Source: Paracoccus solventivorans (GTDB lineage Bacteria > Pseudomonadota > Alphaproteobacteria > Rhodobacterales > Rhodobacteraceae). Taken from it: DNA of 64,000 bases. The notes under the pieces are model-generated. The model searched no databases. It was not told the DNA's origin and saw nothing but the letters and a program-made list of their open reading frames with translations. The stretch spans positions 62,001 through 126,000 of the forward strand of contig NZ_FRCK01000004.1 in the NCBI RefSeq assembly GCF_900142875.1, written 5' to 3'. This document shows, piece by piece, positions 9,578-20,767 of the stretch. The translations under genes and the position numbers were made by a program. The number at the start of each line of letters is the position of its first letter. Position 1 is the first letter of the stretch.

Positions 9578-10621
9578 TCAGATGACAGCGATCCCCTGCC
9601 CTTCCTCCACCCGGCCGACAACGGCGGACAGCGGATAGCCGGCGTCGTGCAGGCGGCGCAGCCAGCCCTCGGCGGCGTCGGGGGCGACGGCGACCAGCAG
9701 CCCGCCCGAGGTCTGCGGATCGCAGAGCAGCGCGCGCTGCCAGTCGGGGCAGGTCTCGGGCAGCGTCACCTCGGCGCCATAGGCGGCCCAGTTGCGGGTC
9801 GAGGCGCCGGTAACGTGCCCGGCCTGCGCCAGTTCCTCGGCGCGCGCCAGCAGCGGCAGGGCCGCGCGCTCGATCACCACCCGCACGTCCGAGCCGCGGG
9901 CCATTTCCAGCCCGTGCCCGAGGATGCCGAAGCCGGTGACGTCGGTGATGGCGTGGACCGCCGGATCCTCGGCCAGTTCGGGGCCGATGCGGTTCAAAAG
10001 CGTGGTCGAGGCGATCATTTCCGCGATCCCGGCATCATCCAGCGCGGATTTCTTGATCGCCGCCGAATAGATGCCGACCCCCAGTCCCTTGGTCAGGATC
10101 AGCACGTCGCCCGGCTGCGCATCGGCGTTGCGGCGCAGTTTCGCGGGATCGACCAGCCCGATTACCGCCAGCCCGTAGATCGGTTCCGGGGAATCGATGG
10201 AATGGCCGCCCGCGACCGGGATCCCGGCCTCGGCGCAGATGGCGCGGCCGCCTTCGAGGATCTCGCGGATCATCTCGGCGGGCAGCTTGTCGATCGGCAT
10301 CCCCAGGATCGCCAGCGCCATGATCGGGCGCCCGCCCATTGCGTAGATGTCGGAAATCGCGTTGGTGGCGGCGATGCGGCCGAAGGCGTGGGGGTCGTCC
10401 ACCATCGGCATGAAGAAATCGGTGGTCGCGATCACCGCGGTCTTGTCGTCCACCTGCCAGACCGCGGCGTCGTCCGAGGTCTCGGTCCCGACCAGCAGCT
10501 GCGGGAACATCTGCCCGACCGGCTGCCCGGCCAGCAGCTCGCGCAGCACCGCCGGGGCCAGCTTGCAGCCGCAGCCGCCGCCGTGGGACAGCTGGGACAG
10601 TCGGATCCGGGGGGCGGTCAT
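9578..10621 (-). CDS. selD: Selenide, water dikinase (selenophosphate synthetase)
   Basis: Makes selenophosphate from selenide and ATP, the selenium donor for selenocysteyl-tRNA. 347 residues. The catalytic Cys17 and Lys20 are in GGGCGCK, so this is a Cys rather than Sec version. Phosphate/metal ligands lie in SDDAAVW, TTDFFMP and VAGGHSID, and the family motif [15 protein letters not shown] is present, as is [10 protein letters not shown]. It is divergent from fdoG across 201 bases and opens the selenocysteine island. Confidence 0.96.
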   Translation of the reverse strand: MTAPRIRLSQLSHGGGCGCKLAPAVLRELLAGQPVGQMFPQLLVGTETSDDAAVWQVDDKTAVIATTDFFMPMVDDPHAFGRIAATNAISDIYAMGGRPIMALAILGMPIDKLPAEMIREILEGGRAICAEAGIPVAGGHSIDSPEPIYGLAVIGLVDPAKLRRNADAQPGDVLILTKGLGVGIYSAAIKKSALDDAGIAEMIASTTLLNRIGPELAEDPAVHAITDVTGFGILGHGLEMARGSDVRVVIERAALPLLARAEELAQAGHVTGASTRNWAAYGAEVTLPETCPDWQRALLCDPQTSGGLLVAVAPDAAEGWLRRLHDAGYPLSAVVGRVEEGQGIAVI

Positions 10622-10720
10622 GGCAGGTTCTCCGTTGCGGTCTCCCGGATATCGCGGCGGCAGCGGCGCAGAGTCAAGAAGCCCGCCCGGGCGGTGTCCG
10701 GGCCGCGCAACTCCCGTAAA

Positions 10721-10746
10721 GCGATATGTCCCCGTTGCAATATCGC
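10721..10746. promoter_or_regulatory. Inverted repeat in the selD/fdoG divergent promoter
   Basis: GCGATAT (10721-10727) and ATATCGC (10740-10746) are separated by 12 bases, which looks like an operator of the spaced-dyad kind. A weak -35-like TTGACT lies at 10754-10759. No regulator gene is adjacent, so the protein that binds is unknown. Confidence 0.35.
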
Positions 10747-10822
10747 GCTATCGTTGACTTGTAGGCGATTCCGCCTGACACTGATCCCACCTATCTTCGT
10801 TTGACAGGCACAGGAGGATCGA

Positions 10823-13800
10823 ATGAACATCGACCTCTCACGCCGCGGCTTCCTGAAGCTTGCGGGTGCGGGAGTCGCGGCGACATCGCTGGGGGCCATG
10901 GGCTTCGGCGGTGCAGAGGCAGCGGAACTGGCGCATGTGCGCGCCTTCAAGCTGACCCAGACGACCGAGACCCGCAACACCTGCCCCTATTGCTCCGTCG
11001 CCTGCGGCGTCATCATCTATGGCCGCGCCGACGAGGCAGGCAAGCGTCGCGTGGTCCATATCGAGGGCGACGCCGACCATCCGGTGAACCGCGGCACGTT
11101 GTGCCCCAAGGGCTCGGCGCTGAAGGATTTCGTCAACGCCGAGACGCGGCTGACCGAGCCGATGATCCGCCGCGCCGGTTCCGACCGTTTCGAGCCGATT
11201 TCCTGGGACGAGGCGCTGGACAAGATCGCCCGCGCGCTCAAGGACGACCGCGACGCCAACCTGCTGGCCGCGAACGAGGCCGGGGTGCCGGTCAACCGCT
11301 GGTCCACCGCCGGTTTCCTGGCCGCGTCGGCCACCACCAATGAAACGGCTTGGCTGACCTACAAGGTGGTCCGGTCGATGGGTATTGTAGGTTTCGACAA
11401 CCAGGCGCGCGTCTGACACGGCCCCACGGTGTCCAGTTTGGGCCCGACATTTGGCCGTGGAGCGATGACCAACTCCTGGACCGACATCAAGAATACCGAC
11501 CTCGTGATCGTCATGGGCGGCAATGCTGCCGAAGCGCACCCGTGCGGCTTCAAATGGGTGACCGAGGCGAAACACCATCGCGGCGCCAAGCTGATCGTCG
11601 TGGACCCCAGGTTCACGCGCACGGCCAGCGTGTCCGATTACTATGCCCCGATCCGCCCCGGCACGGACATCACCTTCCTGATGGGGATGATCCGGTGGAT
11701 GATCGAGAACGACAAGGTGCAATGGTCCTACGTCAAGGCCTTCACCAACGCCTCGTTCCTGGTCAAGGAAGAGTTCGGCTGGTCCGACGGGCTGTTCACC
11801 GGCTATGACGAGGAAAAGCGCGACTACGACCGGTCGAGCTGGGAATACCAGCTGGGCGAGGATGGTTTTGCGCTGACCGACCCGACGCTTCAGCATCCGC
11901 GCTGCGTCTGGAACCTGCTGAAAGCGCATGTCGACGCCTATACGCCCGAGATGGTCGAGCGGGTCTGCGGCACGCCGAAGGAACGTTTCCTGAAGATCGC
12001 CGAGATGATCGGGGAATGTTCGTCGCCGACCAAGACCATGACCTCGATGTATGCGCTGGGGTGGACGCAGCACTCCAAGGGGTCGCAGAACATCCGCGGC
12101 ATGGCGATGCTGCAGCTGATCCTGGGCAATATCGGGGTTCCCGGTGGGGGCATGAACGCGCTGCGCGGGCATTCCAACATCCAGGGCCTGACCGACATCG
12201 GGCTGATGTCGAACCTGATCCCGGGCTATCTGAACATCCCGACGGAAAAGGAACCCGACTGGGAAACCTACATGAAGTCGCGGCAGTTCAAGCCGCTGCT
12301 TCCCGGCCAGACCAGCTATTGGCAGAACTACTCCAAGTTCATGGTTTCGTTCCAGAAATCCATGTGGGGTGACGCGGCCACGGCGGAAAACGACTGGGCC
12401 TACCACTATCTGCCCAAGCTGGACGTGCCCGCCTATGACATGCTGCGCATGTTCGAGCTGATGGATCAGGGCAAGGTGAACCTGTATTTCTGTCAGGGCT
12501 TCAACCCGCTGCTGGCGCTGTCCAACCGCGGCAAGAACACCTCGGCGCTGTCCAAGCTCAAGCTGCTGGTGGTCATGGACCCGCTGCAGACCGAGACCGC
12601 GCGGTTCTGGGAAAACCACGGCGCCTTCAACGACGTGGACCCTTCCGCGATCCAGACCGAGGTGATCGAGCTGCCGACCTCGTGCTTTGCCGAGGACGAG
12701 GGCGCGCTGGTCAACTCGGGCCGCTGGCTGCAGTGGCACTGGGCGGCAGCCGAGCCGCCGGGTCAGGCGAAGCACGACACCTGGATCATGGCGCAGATCT
12801 TCCTGCGGGTGCGCGAGCTTTACGCGGCCGAGGGGGGCGCCTTCCCCGACCCGATCCTGAACCTGACCTGGCCCTATGCCGATCCCTCGACGCCGATGCC
12901 CGACGAGCTGGCGCGCGAGATGAATGGCACCGCGCTGGCGGACGTGACCGACCCTGCCGACCCGACCAAGGTGCTGACCGCGGCCGGCAAGCAGGTGAAG
13001 TCCTTTGCCGAGCTGCGCGACGACGGCTCGACCGCCTGCGGCTGCTGGATCTATTCCGGCTGCTTCAACGAGGACGGCAACAACATGGCGCGGCGGGACA
13101 ACTCCGACCCCTCGGGGCTGGGCGTCCATTCCAACTGGGCGTGGAGCTGGCCGCTGAACCGGCGGACGCTCTACAACCGCGCCTCGGCCGATCTCGACGG
13201 CAAGCCGTGGGATCCCGAACGGGCGCTGCTCAGCTGGAACGGCGAACGCTGGGAAGGCTTCGATGTCCCCGACATCGCGCCCACCGCCAAGCCGGGCGAG
13301 GTGATGCCGTTCATCATGAACCCCGAAGGCGTGTCGCGCCTGTTCAGTCGGGGCATGATGCGCGACGGCCCGTTCCCCACGCATATGGAGCCGTTCGAAT
13401 CCCCGGTGCAGAACGTCTTCAACGACCGGATGCGCGGGAACCCGGTGGCGCGGATGTTCGAAAGCGATGCGGCGACGCTGGGCACCTCGGACGAGTTCCC
13501 CTTTGTCGCCACCAGCTATCGCCTGACCGAGCATTTCCACTACTGGACCAAGCACAACAAGGTGAACGCGGCGATGCAGCCCGAGTTCTTCGTCGAGATC
13601 AGCGAAGAGCTGGCCGCCGAAAAGGGCATCCAGCGCGGCGGCAAGGTGCGGGTCTGGTCCAAGCGGGGCGAGGTCTGGGCCAAGGCTCTGGTCACCAAGC
13701 GGATCAAGCCGCTGACCTGCGACGGCAAGACCGTCCATGTCGTCGGCATCCCGCTGCACTGGGGCTTTGTCGGGGCGGCGAAAAAGGGCTGGGGGCCGAA

Positions 13801-13900
13801 CAGCCTGACGCCCGCCGTCGGTGACGCCAATATCGAGACGCCGGAGTTCAAGGCGTTCCTGGTCAACATCGAACCCGCAACAGGGGAGGCTTTGGCATGA
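10823..13900 (+). CDS. fdoG: Formate dehydrogenase-O/N type, alpha subunit, selenocysteine-containing
   Basis: Catalytic molybdopterin subunit that oxidises formate to CO2, exported by Tat to the periplasmic face. The N-terminus has the twin-arginine signal SRRGFLK; the [4Fe-4S] cysteines are Cys54, Cys57, Cys61 and Cys94 ([13 protein letters not shown]). The frame meets TGA at 11414-11416 (residue 198) in the context NQARV-U-HGPTV, exactly where E. coli FdnG/FdoG have selenocysteine, and continues in the same frame with [16 protein letters not shown] to 13900. Total 1025 residues, family size. A hairpin just after the TGA and selABCD in the neighbourhood support Sec decoding. ATGA overlap with fdoH. 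Confidence 0.95.
11414..11459 (+). promoter_or_regulatory. Selenocysteine codon and SECIS hairpin in fdoG
   Basis: TGA at 11414-11416 is followed by CACGGCC (11417-11423), which pairs with GGCCGTG (11453-11459). Inside, TGTC (11430-11433) can face GACA (11446-11449), with an apical CCAGTTTGG loop containing the GU that bacterial SelB contacts in known SECIS elements. Position and stem resemble E. coli fdhF/fdnG SECIS; folding energy was not computed. Confidence 0.85.
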
Positions 13901-14898
13901 CGATGGCTCCCGATCTCGACAGCCCCCGCACCGCGGTGGCGAACCCGCCGGTGCAGCCGATGGAAAGCAACCTCGGCCAGGGGGACGTGGTGCGTTCCTC
14001 GGCCGGGGGGCCGGTCGCGGAAAATCCCCGCGACCTGACCGACGTGGCCAAGCTGATCGACGTCAGTAAATGCATCGGCTGCAAGGCGTGCCAGACCGCC
14101 TGCGTGGAATGGAACGACACGCATCCGGAAATCGGGATCAACGTGGGGATCTATGAAAACCCCCTCGACCTGACCCCGGAAATGTACACGCTGATGCGGT
14201 TCACCGAATACGACAACCCGGACACCGGCGATTTCGAGTGGCTGATTCGCAAGGACGGCTGCATGCATTGCGTCGATCCGGGCTGTCTCAAGGCCTGCCC
14301 GGCGCCCGGCGCCATCGTGCAGTATTCCAACGGCATCGTTGATTTCATCAGCGAGAACTGCATCGGCTGCGGCTACTGCATCTCGGGCTGTCCCTTCGAC
14401 ATCCCGCGGCTGAGCCCGACCCAGCATGTCGTCAAGAAATGCACGCTGTGTTCGGACCGGGTGGCGGTGGGGCAGGGTCCGGCCTGCGCCAAGGCCTGCC
14501 CGACCCAGGCGATCACCTTCGGCACCAAGGACGACATGACCGCCCTTGCCGCCGAGCGGATCGAGGACCTGAAGTCGCGCGGCTACGACAACGCCGGGCT
14601 TTACGACCCGCAGGGCGTCGGCGGCACCCATGTGATGTATGTGCTGCATCACGCGGACAAGCCCTCGCTTTACAGCGGCCTGCCCGACGACCCCAAGATC
14701 TCGGACGTGGTCGAGGGGTGGAAGGGCCCGACCAAGCCGGTCGGTATCGCCGCCGTGGGGTTGGCCGCCGTCGGCGCCGCCGCGATGGCGCTGTTCACCC
14801 GCAGCCGCGTAACCCCGCAGGACGAGGCCGAGGCCACCGAGCTGGTGCAGGAAGAGATGCGCGGTTCCGGCCAGCCTGACGACAGGGGGACCGTGTGA
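13897..14898 (+). CDS. fdoH: Formate dehydrogenase beta subunit, iron-sulfur, membrane-anchored
   Basis: Electron-transfer subunit with four [4Fe-4S] clusters passing electrons from FdoG to the membrane subunit. 333 residues. Cysteine groups are [35 protein letters not shown] and CTLCSDRV with [11 protein letters not shown] single membrane helix near the C-terminus ([20 protein letters not shown]) anchors it, as in FdnH/FdoH. ATGA overlaps on both sides couple it to fdoG and fdoI. Confidence 0.95.
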   Translation: MTMAPDLDSPRTAVANPPVQPMESNLGQGDVVRSSAGGPVAENPRDLTDVAKLIDVSKCIGCKACQTACVEWNDTHPEIGINVGIYENPLDLTPEMYTLMRFTEYDNPDTGDFEWLIRKDGCMHCVDPGCLKACPAPGAIVQYSNGIVDFISENCIGCGYCISGCPFDIPRLSPTQHVVKKCTLCSDRVAVGQGPACAKACPTQAITFGTKDDMTALAAERIEDLKSRGYDNAGLYDPQGVGGTHVMYVLHHADKPSLYSGLPDDPKISDVVEGWKGPTKPVGIAAVGLAAVGAAAMALFTRSRVTPQDEAEATELVQEEMRGSGQPDDRGTV

Positions 14899-15584
14899 TG
14901 ACGCAGCGTGAATATTCGGAAAGCACCGACCGCATCGTCCAGACCCAGCCGGTGGTGGTGAAGCGCTACATCACCTTCACCCGGGTCAACCACTGGTTCA
15001 CCGCGCTGTGCTTCATCGTGCTGATGCTGTCGGGGTTCGCACTGTTCCACCCGGCGCTGTTCGGGCTGACCGCCCTGTTCGGCGGCGGGCAGAATGCGCG
15101 CTGGCTGCATCCCTTCGTCGGCGTCGCGCTTTCGATCAGCTTTCTGGGGATGTTCCTGCAACTGGCGCATCTGAACATCCTGCGGCGCGAGGATCTGGTC
15201 TGGACCCGGCACATCGGCGACGTGGTGTCGGGGAACGAGGAACGTCTGCCGGAACTGGGCAAGTACAACTTTGGCCAGAAGCTGGTGTTCTGGGGGATGT
15301 TCTGGCTGATCCTGGTGCTGCTGATTTCCGGGGTGGCGATGTGGATCCAGTATTTCCCGGAACTGGTGTCGATCGAAACCCGGCGCATCGCGATCCTGGT
15401 GCACTCGATCGCGGCGGTGCTGATCGTGCTGGTGTTCATCCTGCACATCTTCGCCGCCTTCTGGACGCAGGGCACCATCAGCGCCATGACCCGCGGCACC
15501 GTGACCGGCGGCTGGTCCTGGCGCCACCACCGGAAATGGCTGCGGGAACTGGCTAGACGGCAGCGGACGAAGCCGGCAGAGTAA
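14895..15584 (+). CDS. fdoI: Formate dehydrogenase gamma subunit, cytochrome b556
   Basis: Integral membrane cytochrome b of 229 residues that takes electrons from FdoH and reduces quinone. Four hydrophobic segments are visible (around [51 protein letters not shown] and [17 protein letters not shown]), with histidines in HWF, HIGD, HSIA and HIF suited to bind two b hemes. Start overlaps the fdoH stop by four bases. Confidence 0.93.
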   Translation: MMTQREYSESTDRIVQTQPVVVKRYITFTRVNHWFTALCFIVLMLSGFALFHPALFGLTALFGGGQNARWLHPFVGVALSISFLGMFLQLAHLNILRREDLVWTRHIGDVVSGNEERLPELGKYNFGQKLVFWGMFWLILVLLISGVAMWIQYFPELVSIETRRIAILVHSIAAVLIVLVFILHIFAAFWTQGTISAMTRGTVTGGWSWRHHRKWLRELARRQRTKPAE

Positions 15585-15620
15585 CCCTGTCCCGTGGCCG
15601 GTCCGGCCCAGATAGGAGCG

Positions 15621-16577
15621 ATGATGCCCAATACGAGCCAACCCCAGCCCGACATGATCGGCGGCGTCCCCACGCCGCCGCTCGCCATTTTGCCCAGGCC
15701 CTCGCGGCTGTTTTCCCGGCGCGCCGAGCGCTTCGCCCATCTGGCTGCGGCCTCGGCCAATCTTGCCCCCTATCTGGAGTTTCTGGCCGCGCTGTCCCGG
15801 GTGCAGGCGCGGCTGGCGGACGAACTGCCCGCCCCCGAAGCGCCCGATGCGGACCGCGTGGCGCTGGCGCGCGCCAGCCGGATGCCGCCGCTGGACCGGC
15901 AGGCGCTGGTGGACGATCCCGCCACCCTCGCGGCGCTGGATGCGCTGATCGCAGGCGCGGGCGCGATCGAGATGCCGGCACAGGCGCGGCTGGCGCTGGA
16001 CGCCCTGCGCGCCGCGACGCCCGAGGACCGGCGCTGGCTGCTGTCGAACATCATGGACGACGTGATCCCCTCGGACAGCGCCGCGCCGCATCTGTTCGTG
16101 GCCGCGGCGGTTCAGGTCCACATGGCGCAGCTTGCCGCCACGCTGGACGCCGAACAGCTGGTCGCGATCCGCACCGGGGTCTGCCCCGCCTGCGGCGGCA
16201 AACCGGCCAGCTCGCTCATTACCGGGGTGATGGGGGCCGAGGGCACGCGCTATGCCGCCTGCGGCTGCTGCCAGACCCTGTGGAACGAGGTGCGGGTGAA
16301 GTGCCTCTCCTGCGGCTCGACCAAGGGGATTTCCTTCCAGTCGGTCGAGGACGGCCTGGCCGCCGGCGACGCGGACAAGGACGCGCAGGACAAGGGCACA
16401 CAGGTCAAGGCCGAGTGCTGCGACGAATGCGGCGCCTGGGTCAAGCAGCTGGCCCAAAGCCGCAACCCGGCGCTGGACTCCATCGCCGACGACGTGGCGA
16501 GCCTGGGGCTGGACGCGCTGATGCAGGGCGGCAAGTGGCGCCGGGCCGGGTTCGACCCGTTCCTGATCGGCTACTGA
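15621..16577 (+). CDS. fdhE: Formate dehydrogenase accessory protein FdhE
   Basis: Cytosolic maturation factor needed for active respiratory formate dehydrogenases; binds iron through cysteine pairs. 318 residues, with [26 protein letters not shown] and CCDECGAW in the C-terminal half. TAGGAG at 15613-15618 supports ATG 15621 or the next in-frame ATG 15624; a GTG at 15594 has no good ribosome site. It sits between the structural subunits and selA, so enzyme, maturation and selenium insertion are encoded together. Confidence 0.92.
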   Translation: MMPNTSQPQPDMIGGVPTPPLAILPRPSRLFSRRAERFAHLAAASANLAPYLEFLAALSRVQARLADELPAPEAPDADRVALARASRMPPLDRQALVDDPATLAALDALIAGAGAIEMPAQARLALDALRAATPEDRRWLLSNIMDDVIPSDSAAPHLFVAAAVQVHMAQLAATLDAEQLVAIRTGVCPACGGKPASSLITGVMGAEGTRYAACGCCQTLWNEVRVKCLSCGSTKGISFQSVEDGLAAGDADKDAQDKGTQVKAECCDECGAWVKQLAQSRNPALDSIADDVASLGLDALMQGGKWRRAGFDPFLIGY

Positions 16578-16587
16578 CGGTTATCCG

Positions 16588-17958
16588 ATGGACGGGTTGC
16601 GCGCCCTGCCCTCGGTCGACCGGCTGCTGTCGCTGCCGCAGGCCGCCGGGCTGATCGACCGCCACGGCCGCCGCGCCGCCACCGACGCAATGCGCGCGGC
16701 GCTGGACGATGCGCGGGCGGAACTGCGCGCCGCGGGGGGCGCGGCACCTGACGGCGCCGCGATTGCGTCCCGCGCCGCCGCCGCGCTGGACGCCGCCGCC
16801 CAAAGCGCGCTGCGCCCGGTGCTGAACCTGACCGGCACCGTCCTGCACACCAACCTGGGCCGCGCCCTGTTGGCCGAGGCCGCTGTCGAGGCGGCAGCCG
16901 CCGCCATGCGCGCCCCCGCGGCGCTGGAATACGACCTCGCCAGCGGCCGGCGCGGCGAACGCGACGCGCTGGTCGCACCCCTGATCTGCGAGCTGACCGG
17001 GGCCGAGGCCGCCACCGTCGTCAACAACAACGCCGCCGCGGTGCTGCTGGTGCTGAACACGCTGGCCGAGGGGCGCGAGGCCATCGTCTCGCGCGGCGAG
17101 CTGGTCGAGATCGGCGGCGCCTTCCGCATCCCCGACGTGATGCGCCGCGCCGGCGTGCGGCTGGTCGAGGTCGGCACCACCAACCGCACCCACCCCCGCG
17201 ACTATCGCGATGCGATCACCCCGGACACCGGGCTGCTGATGAAGGTGCATCCCTCGAACTACCGCATCGACGGCTTCACTGCCTCGGTTCCTGCGCCCGC
17301 AGTCGCGGCGATGGCGCGGGACGCGGGGGTGGCGATGCTGAACGACCTCGGCTCGGGGACGCTGGTCGACCTGACCCGCTGGGGGCTGCCGGCGGAACCC
17401 ACCGTGCGGCAGGCGGTGGCCGAGGGCGCGGATATCGTGACGTTTTCCGGCGACAAGCTGCTGGGCGGGCCGCAGGCGGGGTTCATCGTCGGCCGCGCCG
17501 ATCTGATCGCGCGGATCAACCGCAACCCGCTGAAACGGGCGCTGCGGCTGGACAAGGTCCGGCTGGCCGCGATCGAGGCGACGCTGCGGCTGTACCGCGA
17601 CCCCGACCGGCTGGCCGAGCGCCTGCCGACGCTGCGGATGCTGACCCGCCCGCGCGACGACATCGCCGCACAGGCGCAGCGGCTGCTGGCGCCGGTGGCG
17701 GCAATGCTGCCGGACTACCGCGTGCAGGTGGTCGAGTGCAGCAGCCAGATCGGCTCAGGCGCGCTGCCGGTCGAGGCGCTGCCCTCGGCCGCGCTGGCCT
17801 TCAGCGGTGATACCGGCGACGCCCCGGAGCTGCTGGCGGCACGGCTGCGCGCCCTGCCCCTGCCGGTGATCGGGCGGATCAGCGACGGCGCGCTGCTGCT
17901 GGACCTGCGCTGCCTGCCCGACGACGGCGCGCTGCTGGGGGCACTGGCTGCCCGATGA
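16588..17958 (+). CDS. selA: L-seryl-tRNA(Sec) selenium transferase
   Basis: PLP enzyme that converts seryl-tRNA(Sec) to selenocysteyl-tRNA(Sec) using selenophosphate. 456 residues, usual length. N-terminal tRNA-binding region begins [12 protein letters not shown]; conserved core includes [37 protein letters not shown] and [12 protein letters not shown]. The PLP lysine is Lys290 in [12 protein letters not shown]. It begins ten bases after fdhE and overlaps selB by ATGA. Confidence 0.96.
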   Translation: MDGLRALPSVDRLLSLPQAAGLIDRHGRRAATDAMRAALDDARAELRAAGGAAPDGAAIASRAAAALDAAAQSALRPVLNLTGTVLHTNLGRALLAEAAVEAAAAAMRAPAALEYDLASGRRGERDALVAPLICELTGAEAATVVNNNAAAVLLVLNTLAEGREAIVSRGELVEIGGAFRIPDVMRRAGVRLVEVGTTNRTHPRDYRDAITPDTGLLMKVHPSNYRIDGFTASVPAPAVAAMARDAGVAMLNDLGSGTLVDLTRWGLPAEPTVRQAVAEGADIVTFSGDKLLGGPQAGFIVGRADLIARINRNPLKRALRLDKVRLAAIEATLRLYRDPDRLAERLPTLRMLTRPRDDIAAQAQRLLAPVAAMLPDYRVQVVECSSQIGSGALPVEALPSAALAFSGDTGDAPELLAARLRALPLPVIGRISDGALLLDLRCLPDDGALLGALAAR

Positions 17959-19883
17959 TCGTCGGCACCGCGGGGCATATCGACCACGGCAAGACCGCGC
18001 TGGTGCGGGCGCTGACCGGCACCGACGCCGACCGGCTGGCCGAGGAAAAATCCCGCGGCATCACCATCGAGCTGGGTTTCGCCTATGCCGATCTGGGGGA
18101 CGGCACGGACGGGGGGGACGTCACCGGCTTTGTGGATGTGCCGGGGCATGAACGCTTCGTCCACACCATGCTGGCGGGCGCGGGCGGCATCGACCTGGCG
18201 CTGCTGGTGGTGGCGGCCGACGACGGGGTGATGCCGCAAACGCGCGAGCATCTGGCAATCCTCGACCTGCTGGGCGTGCATCGCGGCATCGTGGCGTTGA
18301 GCAAGGCAGATCTGGCCGACGACGAACGGCGCGCGGACGTAACGGCGCAGATTGCCGCCACGCTGGACGGCACCGGGCTGGCGGGGGCGCCGGTGCTGCC
18401 GGTATCCTCGGTCACCGGCGAAGGGATCGAGGCGCTGCGCCGGGCGCTGGCGCAGGCAGCGGCGGCCACCGCGGCAAGGGCGCTCGACCGCCGCTTCCGG
18501 CTCAGCGTGGACCGCAGCTTTGCGCTGAAGGGCAGCGGCACGGTGGTGACCGGGACGGTGCTGTCGGGGCAGGTCTCGGTCGGCGATACCATCACCGTTT
18601 CGCCCCGCGGGCTGGCGGCGCGGGTGCGCGCGATCCATGCGCAGAACCGGCCGGTGCAGACCGGCATCGCCGGCCAGCGCTGCGCCCTGAACCTTGCCGG
18701 CGACGGGGTGGCGCGCGACGCCATCCACCGCGGCGACATGGTGCTGGACCCGGCGCTGCACGCGCCCAGCGACCGCATCGATGCCACGCTGCGGGTGCTG
18801 GGGTCCGAGCCGCACCCGATCGGCACCTGGTTTCCCGCCCGCCTGCACAGCGGCGCGGCCGAGGTCGGCGCCCGCATCGTGCCGCTGGCCGAGGCGCTGA
18901 TGCCGGGGGCCGAGGGTCTGGTGCAGCTGGTGCTGGACGCGCCGCTCGCCGCCTCGGTCGGGGACCGCTATATCCTGCGGGACGTCTCGGCCCGGCGCAC
19001 CATCGGCGGGGGGGTGTTCCTTGACCTGCGCGCACCCGCCCGCCGCCGCCGCACGCCGGAACGGATGCTGCAACTCGACGCCGCAACGCAGCCAGAGCCC
19101 GAACAGGCGCTGCGGGGAATGCTGGCAGCGCCGCCGTTTCTGGCCGATCTGGATGCCTTCATCCGCGACCGCGCGCTGGGGCCCGAGGCCGCGGCGCGGC
19201 TGGCGGCTGCGGCGGTGGTGCTTCAATCCGGTGCCACCCAGGTGGCGCTGTCGGCGGCGACCCATCGCGGGCTGGTCGCGGGAATGCTGGATGCGCTGGC
19301 GCGGTTCCACGAGGACGCGCCCGAGATGCAGGGGCCGGGCCGCGAAAAGCTGCGGCTGGGGCTGACCCCGCGCCTGCCGAAAGAGGCGTTTGCCGCGCTG
19401 CTGGCCGAACGCATCGCGGCGGGCGAGATCGTGGCCGAGGGCGCCTTTCTGCGTCTGCCCAGCCATATCGTGCGCCTGTCCGAGGATGACGAGGCGCTTT
19501 ATGCCCGCATCCTGCCGGAACTGTCGGGCGAGCTGCGGTTCCGCCCGCCGCGGGTGCGCGACATGGCCACCGCCTGGGACATCCCCGAAGAGGACGTGCG
19601 CCGGGTGCTGCGCATGGCGGCGCGGCAGGGGCGCGTGGACCAGATCCGCCGCGATCATTTCTACCTGCGCACCACCACCGCCGAGATGGTGGGGATCATC
19701 GCCGCGGTCCAGCAGGACGCGCCCGACGGCTGGGTGACCGCCGCCGCCTTTCGCGACCGGATAGAGACCGGGCGCAAGCTGGCCATCGAGATCCTCGATT
19801 TCTATGATAGGCAGGGAGTGACCTTGCGCCGCGGCGATCTGCGGCGCATCAATCCGCATCGGGCCGATCTTTACGGCAGCTGA
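17955..19883 (+). CDS. selB: Selenocysteine-specific elongation factor SelB
   Basis: GTPase that delivers Sec-tRNA(Sec) to UGA codons with a SECIS hairpin. 642 residues. G1 [13 protein letters not shown] is at residues 4-16, the switch region [14 protein letters not shown]3 DVPGHERFV and G4 SKAD follow, then EF-Tu-like domains 2/3 and a C-terminal run of winged-helix domains (from about residue 370 on) that binds the hairpin. Overlaps selA; selC lies eight bases after its stop. Confidence 0.96.
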   Translation: MIVGTAGHIDHGKTALVRALTGTDADRLAEEKSRGITIELGFAYADLGDGTDGGDVTGFVDVPGHERFVHTMLAGAGGIDLALLVVAADDGVMPQTREHLAILDLLGVHRGIVALSKADLADDERRADVTAQIAATLDGTGLAGAPVLPVSSVTGEGIEALRRALAQAAAATAARALDRRFRLSVDRSFALKGSGTVVTGTVLSGQVSVGDTITVSPRGLAARVRAIHAQNRPVQTGIAGQRCALNLAGDGVARDAIHRGDMVLDPALHAPSDRIDATLRVLGSEPHPIGTWFPARLHSGAAEVGARIVPLAEALMPGAEGLVQLVLDAPLAASVGDRYILRDVSARRTIGGGVFLDLRAPARRRRTPERMLQLDAATQPEPEQALRGMLAAPPFLADLDAFIRDRALGPEAAARLAAAAVVLQSGATQVALSAATHRGLVAGMLDALARFHEDAPEMQGPGREKLRLGLTPRLPKEAFAALLAERIAAGEIVAEGAFLRLPSHIVRLSEDDEALYARILPELSGELRFRPPRVRDMATAWDIPEEDVRRVLRMAARQGRVDQIRRDHFYLRTTTAEMVGIIAAVQQDAPDGWVTAAAFRDRIETGRKLAIEILDFYDRQGVTLRRGDLRRINPHRADLYGS

Positions 19884-19891
19884 CGGGTTAC

Positions 19892-19987
19892 GGAGGAGAA
19901 TCGTCCCCGGTGGGGCGGCCGGACTTCAAATCCGGTTGGGGCAGCGCGCCTGTCCCGGGTGGGTTCGACTCCCATTCTCCTCCGCCA
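19892..19987 (+). tRNA. selC: tRNA-Sec (anticodon TCA)
   Basis: A 96-base tRNA with the hallmarks of bacterial tRNA-Sec: an eight-base acceptor stem (GGAGGAGA with TCTCCTCC), G73, a TCA anticodon at 19926-19928 in CGGACTTCAAATCCG, a long variable arm (about 19937-19960) and the T loop GGTTCGACTCC. CCA at 19985-19987 appears encoded. It directly follows selB. Confidence 0.96.
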
Positions 19988-19998
19988 GTTCGGGCGAG

Positions 19999-20017
19999 GC
20001 GGGGGCGCTGCCCCCGC
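19999..20017 (+). terminator. GC hairpin after selC
   Basis: GCGGGGGC (19999-20006) pairs with GCCCCCGC (20010-20017). The GGGGTATTTT element follows with a short T-run at 20030-20033. Likely ends the fdo-sel transcript. Confidence 0.6.
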
Positions 20018-20023
20018 GCCCCC

Positions 20024-20046
20024 GGGGTATTTTCACCAAAAAGAAG
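20024..20046 (+). repeat. Dispersed element, copy 4
   Basis: GGGGTATTTTCACCAAAAAG plus AAG directly after the selC hairpin, in the same order (hairpin, GGGTATTT, purine tail) as the other copies. Confidence 0.6.
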
Positions 20047-20056
20047 CAGCCAGCGC

Positions 20057-20767
20057 CTAGCCCTCGAGATCCAGCCCGCGCGAGGTCGGGGGCTGCCAGG
20101 TGCGCGATTCCGGCACCGCGCCCGAGGGGTTGGTGCCGATGGTCGAGCCGCCGACGCCGCCGGTCCAGCCCGAAGACCCGGCGCTGCCCGGCGAGGTGCC
20201 GTCGCCCGCGCCCTCTTGCCCGGCCTGCTGGTCGGGCGGGGTCGCGGCGGTGGCGACGCTGTCGGGGTCGGCCGCATCCGCCGCGCCGCCGGTTTCCAGC
20301 GACTGCGACGAGGGAGGCTCGGGCGCGTCGCCGGTGGTGGCCGCAGGGGCGGGGGCGGCGCTGGCGCGCGCTGCCTCGGGCGAGATGGTGGCCTGTTCTG
20401 GTTCGGTCGGCACCCCGTCGACGGTGGGGGTCGGCTGGGGTTCCGGCTCGGCCACCGGGGCCGCGGCCGGGGTCGGAGCGGGGGCGCTGTAGTCGGGGGG
20501 CACGGCGCGGGCCGCGATGGGCGCCGGGATCAGCGGATCGTCGACCGGCACCGGGGTGAAGCTTGGGGGCTGCGGTGCCGGGGTTTCGGGCGTGGCGGCC
20601 GGTGTTGTGGCCGCGGCGGGGGCCGGGACGACCGGAACGGTGGCATCGCCGGCGGCCGGGGGCGTTGTCGCCTGCGCGTCAGGCAGGGGTGCCGCAGTCT
20701 GCGCCAGCGCCGGGCCGGCGGCAAGCAGGGCGGTCAGCAGAAGGATCGGGGCGTGTCGCTGGGTCAT
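20057..20767 (-). CDS. Secreted Pro/Ala-rich protein of unknown function
   Basis: 236 residues. The N-terminus MTQRHAPILLLTALLAAGPALAQ is a clear signal peptide with an Ala-x-Ala site. The rest is almost entirely Pro, Ala, Thr, Gly and Glu, predicted disordered, with a Gly/Ser-rich stretch near the end (GSAGSSGWTGGVGGSTIG). No recognised domain. The start at 20767 is chosen because it begins the signal peptide. It lies 89 bases downstream of the PQQ-associated ABC operon on the same strand. GC-rich low-complexity frames can be open by chance, so it is only moderately sure. Confidence 0.5.
   Translation of the reverse strand: MTQRHAPILLLTALLAAGPALAQTAAPLPDAQATTPPAAGDATVPVVPAPAAATTPAATPETPAPQPPSFTPVPVDDPLIPAPIAARAVPPDYSAPAPTPAAAPVAEPEPQPTPTVDGVPTEPEQATISPEAARASAAPAPAATTGDAPEPPSSQSLETGGAADAADPDSVATAATPPDQQAGQEGAGDGTSPGSAGSSGWTGGVGGSTIGTNPSGAVPESRTWQPPTSRGLDLEG

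Noticed and set aside
10838-13759. A very long open frame antisense to fdoG (over 970 codons)
   Set aside because: It mirrors the strong third-position GC of fdoG, has a His/Arg/Gly-rich low-complexity product with no domain, and no ribosome site. The sense gene is certain.
11429-13900. fdoG read as a separate downstream gene starting after the TGA
   Set aside because: The upstream part ends exactly at the Sec position of the family and the downstream part continues in the same frame. A single Sec-containing gene explains both.
17715-19859. Long open frame antisense to selB
   Set aside because: Antisense composition artefact; SelB has all G motifs on the plus strand.
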